DNA from: Clostridia bacterium
GTDB taxonomy: Bacteria; Bacillota; Peptococcia; DRI-13; SM3-B62
Direction: 5' to 3'
DNA length: 64,000 bases
NCBI GenBank assembly: GCA_018433675.1
Contig: JAHDQS010000003.1
Location: 1-64,000, forward strand
How positions within the stretch are numbered: the first letter of the stretch is position 1; the number at the start of each line of letters is the position of its first letter. The position numbers and the translations under genes are program-made. Positions 62,260-64,000 of the stretch are shown here, piece by piece. The notes below the pieces were generated by a model. That model was not told the origin of the DNA, did not search any database, and was given only the letters and a program-made list of their open reading frames with translations.

Positions 62260-62559
62260 TGCCAACAGTCAAAAACAAGGCGGGCACGTAAAAATCTTAG
62301 CTCGACACCACATGACACAAACCTTCCCCATATGTGGAATCTTCCCTCAGCCTGTATACGAATTCAATAGCAAAACACTTTACAAAAACCACCGTAAGAG
62401 TGAAGAACCGTCACAAGGACTGAACCCGCATACAACCTTAAGCCAATTTATACGTACCCGCAGTTATAATTTAACCCATTGTTTTAAGATATATACACAC
62501 ATATATGTTCTTTTCTCAATTACCGTTAGTCATAAACCGGACAGAGGGAAGGAATCTTC
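62260..62559. other. intergenic region without a recognised feature
   Basis: 300 bp between the TSUP gene and the GGDEF gene. I see no gene, clear promoter, riboswitch or terminator. The distal 100 bases are AT-rich and probably hold the GGDEF promoter. Confidence 0.5.
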
Positions 62560-63681
62560 ATGTCTCTATTTCATTTTTTGATCATATCGGAGATGCTTTT
62601 TATCAATATTTACGTTTCCTACATGTGTTCGAAAAAGAAAAAATCACCACTTGTCACGTGGACGATATTAATCATCTTCACGGTCATTCTTTTTGCCCTT
62701 CTGCGCCCCATAACAAACAATATACCAAATTACGGCAATGGCAACGGCCTGCTGGTGGTGATAGGTTTTTTATACATATTTCCCTTAAAATATTTGTACG
62801 ACCAACCTGTCAAGTACACGCTTACGATTATGTGTTCATCCTGGATCTATACCATGTTTGCCTTCCTACTTTCTTTAAGGGTAGGATACTTTTTACCCCC
62901 GGCTCAGTTAAACCTATCAGTTCTACTGACCCAAACCATTTTTTATGTCGTAACTCTCCCTTACTTTATGAGATTTATTAGACAAAAATTTATATACATT
63001 CTACAAAATGTAGAAAAACAAGCGTTAAACATACTTTTGCTTTTAAGCTTTCTATGGTTTATTTTTATCGTACTGCTCAATTATGTATTTATCGAAGACA
63101 GTACTCCTTCTTTGGAATTTATCGTTATCTCTATCCTGGCAGGAAACGCAATATTGTCCTATAAACTTTTTTTTTCGCTTGTCTCGGTTAATAAAAAGGC
63201 AAAAAACCTAAGTGAAAAAGCAAAGCAGGACCCTCTTACCAAATTAAAAAACCGCGAAGCCTTGTATGAAGATGCTCTGCAAAGAATAAGAAAAAACAAA
63301 CCCTTTAAAATCATCTTCATGGATTTAGATGAATTTAAGGACGTCAATGACCGTTTTGGTCATGCGGCGGGAGATGACTATTTAATTGAATTCTCAAGCA
63401 CAGTAAAGAAAACATTAAATATTAATGATGTCCTTTATCGTATGTCGGGCGATGAATTCGTCATTATCTATGACAGCAAAAATATCGATTCTTTTTGTCG
63501 TCAGTTAGAGAGCTTGGAATTTACAAACCGAAGTTTTGACATGCCATTTCGGGGCTTAAGCCTCGGCTATGCTTCGTTTCCCTCGGATGGTGACAATTTG
63601 AGTGATTTGCTTTATTTTGCTGATTTAAATATGTACCAAAAGAAAAAAGAAAAGCACCGCAACATTATCCCTCCGAATTAG
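62560..63681 (+). CDS. membrane diguanylate cyclase (GGDEF)
   Basis: 373 residues: six or seven membrane segments (about 1-200), a short linker helix, then a GGDEF domain (about 215-370). DPLTKLKNREAL, FMDLDEFKDVNDRFGHAAGD and the active-site SGDEF (MSGDEFVII) are intact, so it should make c-di-GMP. No RxxD inhibitory site precedes SGDEF. There is no separate sensor domain; the membrane part is probably the sensor. It could supply c-di-GMP to the polysaccharide cluster 22 kb away, but no direct link is visible. Confidence 0.9.
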   Translation: MSLFHFLIISEMLFINIYVSYMCSKKKKSPLVTWTILIIFTVILFALLRPITNNIPNYGNGNGLLVVIGFLYIFPLKYLYDQPVKYTLTIMCSSWIYTMFAFLLSLRVGYFLPPAQLNLSVLLTQTIFYVVTLPYFMRFIRQKFIYILQNVEKQALNILLLLSFLWFIFIVLLNYVFIEDSTPSLEFIVISILAGNAILSYKLFFSLVSVNKKAKNLSEKAKQDPLTKLKNREALYEDALQRIRKNKPFKIIFMDLDEFKDVNDRFGHAAGDDYLIEFSSTVKKTLNINDVLYRMSGDEFVIIYDSKNIDSFCRQLESLEFTNRSFDMPFRGLSLGYASFPSDGDNLSDLLYFADLNMYQKKKEKHRNIIPPN

Positions 63682-63696
63682 CTCTTTCACTTGCCT

Positions 63697-64000
63697 TCAT
63701 CCCCACAATCTCGTCAAAATAACCAAACAGGCCATACCGGTAAAAACAGTATAGAACAGATTCTTCGTTTTATATGCCACCAAGAAGCAAGGCAATGACG
63801 CCAATAAGTAGTGATTGGAAAGGGACACATCAAAACGCTGTCCTGTTACAAGAAGCTCCGGAGCCAAAAGGGAAGAAAGCACCGCTACCGGAACGAAACC
63901 GAGCCACCTCAAAACAATAGGTGGTATTTCCATTTTTGAAAGCACTACCAAGGGAAGCATTCTGGGGAAATAAGTAACTGCCGCCATCCCAACTATTATC
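63697..64000 (-). CDS. azlD: AzlD family branched-chain amino acid transport protein (5' end cut by window)
   Basis: A small membrane protein with three or four membrane segments. The readable C-terminal part contains MAAVTYFPRMLPLVVLS and SNHYLLASLPCFLVAYKTKN, typical of AzlD, the small partner of AzlC. The frame stays open through the right edge and continues the family sequence upstream of the first visible ATG (63987), so the gene is partial. AzlC is expected just outside the window. Confidence 0.88.
   Translation of the reverse strand, partial: IIVGMAAVTYFPRMLPLVVLSKMEIPPIVLRWLGFVPVAVLSSLLAPELLVTGQRFDVSLSNHYLLASLPCFLVAYKTKNLFYTVFTGMACLVILTRLWG

Noticed and set aside
1-64000. CRISPR array or prophage
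   Set aside because: No regularly spaced repeats, cas genes, integrase or phage structural genes were seen.

Overview
The window comes from a spore-forming, anaerobic, Gram-positive bacterium of the Clostridia, most like the Peptococcaceae and relatives. The evidence is YunB, YtxC and CotF-type spore genes, a Firmicutes-type thrS-infC-rpmI-rplT-pheST order, T-box and TPP leaders, ZapA, MutS2, a trimeric [FeFe]-hydrogenase and TRAP transport. The species cannot be named from the sequence alone.

Layout. 1-230: tandem promoters and leader of an rRNA operon that runs leftward out of the window. 268-4036: yunB and a class A penicillin-binding protein. 4049-22624 (minus strand): housekeeping genes. 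Read 5' to 3' on that strand they are a DUF4870 protein, two spore-coat-like genes, ytxC, DUF445, a small HTH protein, T-box-thrS, an L20-type leader with infC-rpmI-rplT (infC starting at ATT), an rRNA methyltransferase, T-box-pheS-pheT-zapA, a NIF3 protein, a U32 protein, mutS2 and tpiA. 22740-23137: tRNA-Val and an aberrant tRNA-His-like gene, each with its own promoter and terminator.

23324-40994: a 16-kb, tightly coupled minus-strand polysaccharide cluster. It has PelF-like and PelG-like proteins, a GH114 hydrolase, a CE4 deacetylase, a degenerate HD-GYP regulator, a DPM1-type transferase with DUF2304, a MurJ-like flippase, two paralogous multi-pass membrane proteins, an ATP-grasp enzyme and two coiled-coil proteins. 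A galE lies divergently at its head. It looks like a Pel-type exopolysaccharide system with a reorganised regulator and an added polyprenol-sugar arm, and it is the best candidate here for an undescribed system.

41159-45178: degV, then a TPP-riboswitch-controlled thiamine-precursor ABC transporter. 45208-52995: a FadR-type GntR regulator with evenly spaced operators, a TRAP transporter, an AtuA-family (DUF1446) protein, DUF4387, a VOC protein and a divergent two-subunit class I fumarase-like hydratase. This reads as an uptake-and-degradation module for an unknown organic acid.

53083-58992: an M20 peptidase, a cassette-like small gene lodged in the 3' end of hydA between 42-bp direct repeats, and the hydABC hydrogenase. 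59104-61389: T-box-controlled DAHP synthase and prephenate dehydratase (phenylalanine synthesis). 61480-64000: a TSUP permease, a membrane GGDEF protein and an azlD cut by the right edge.
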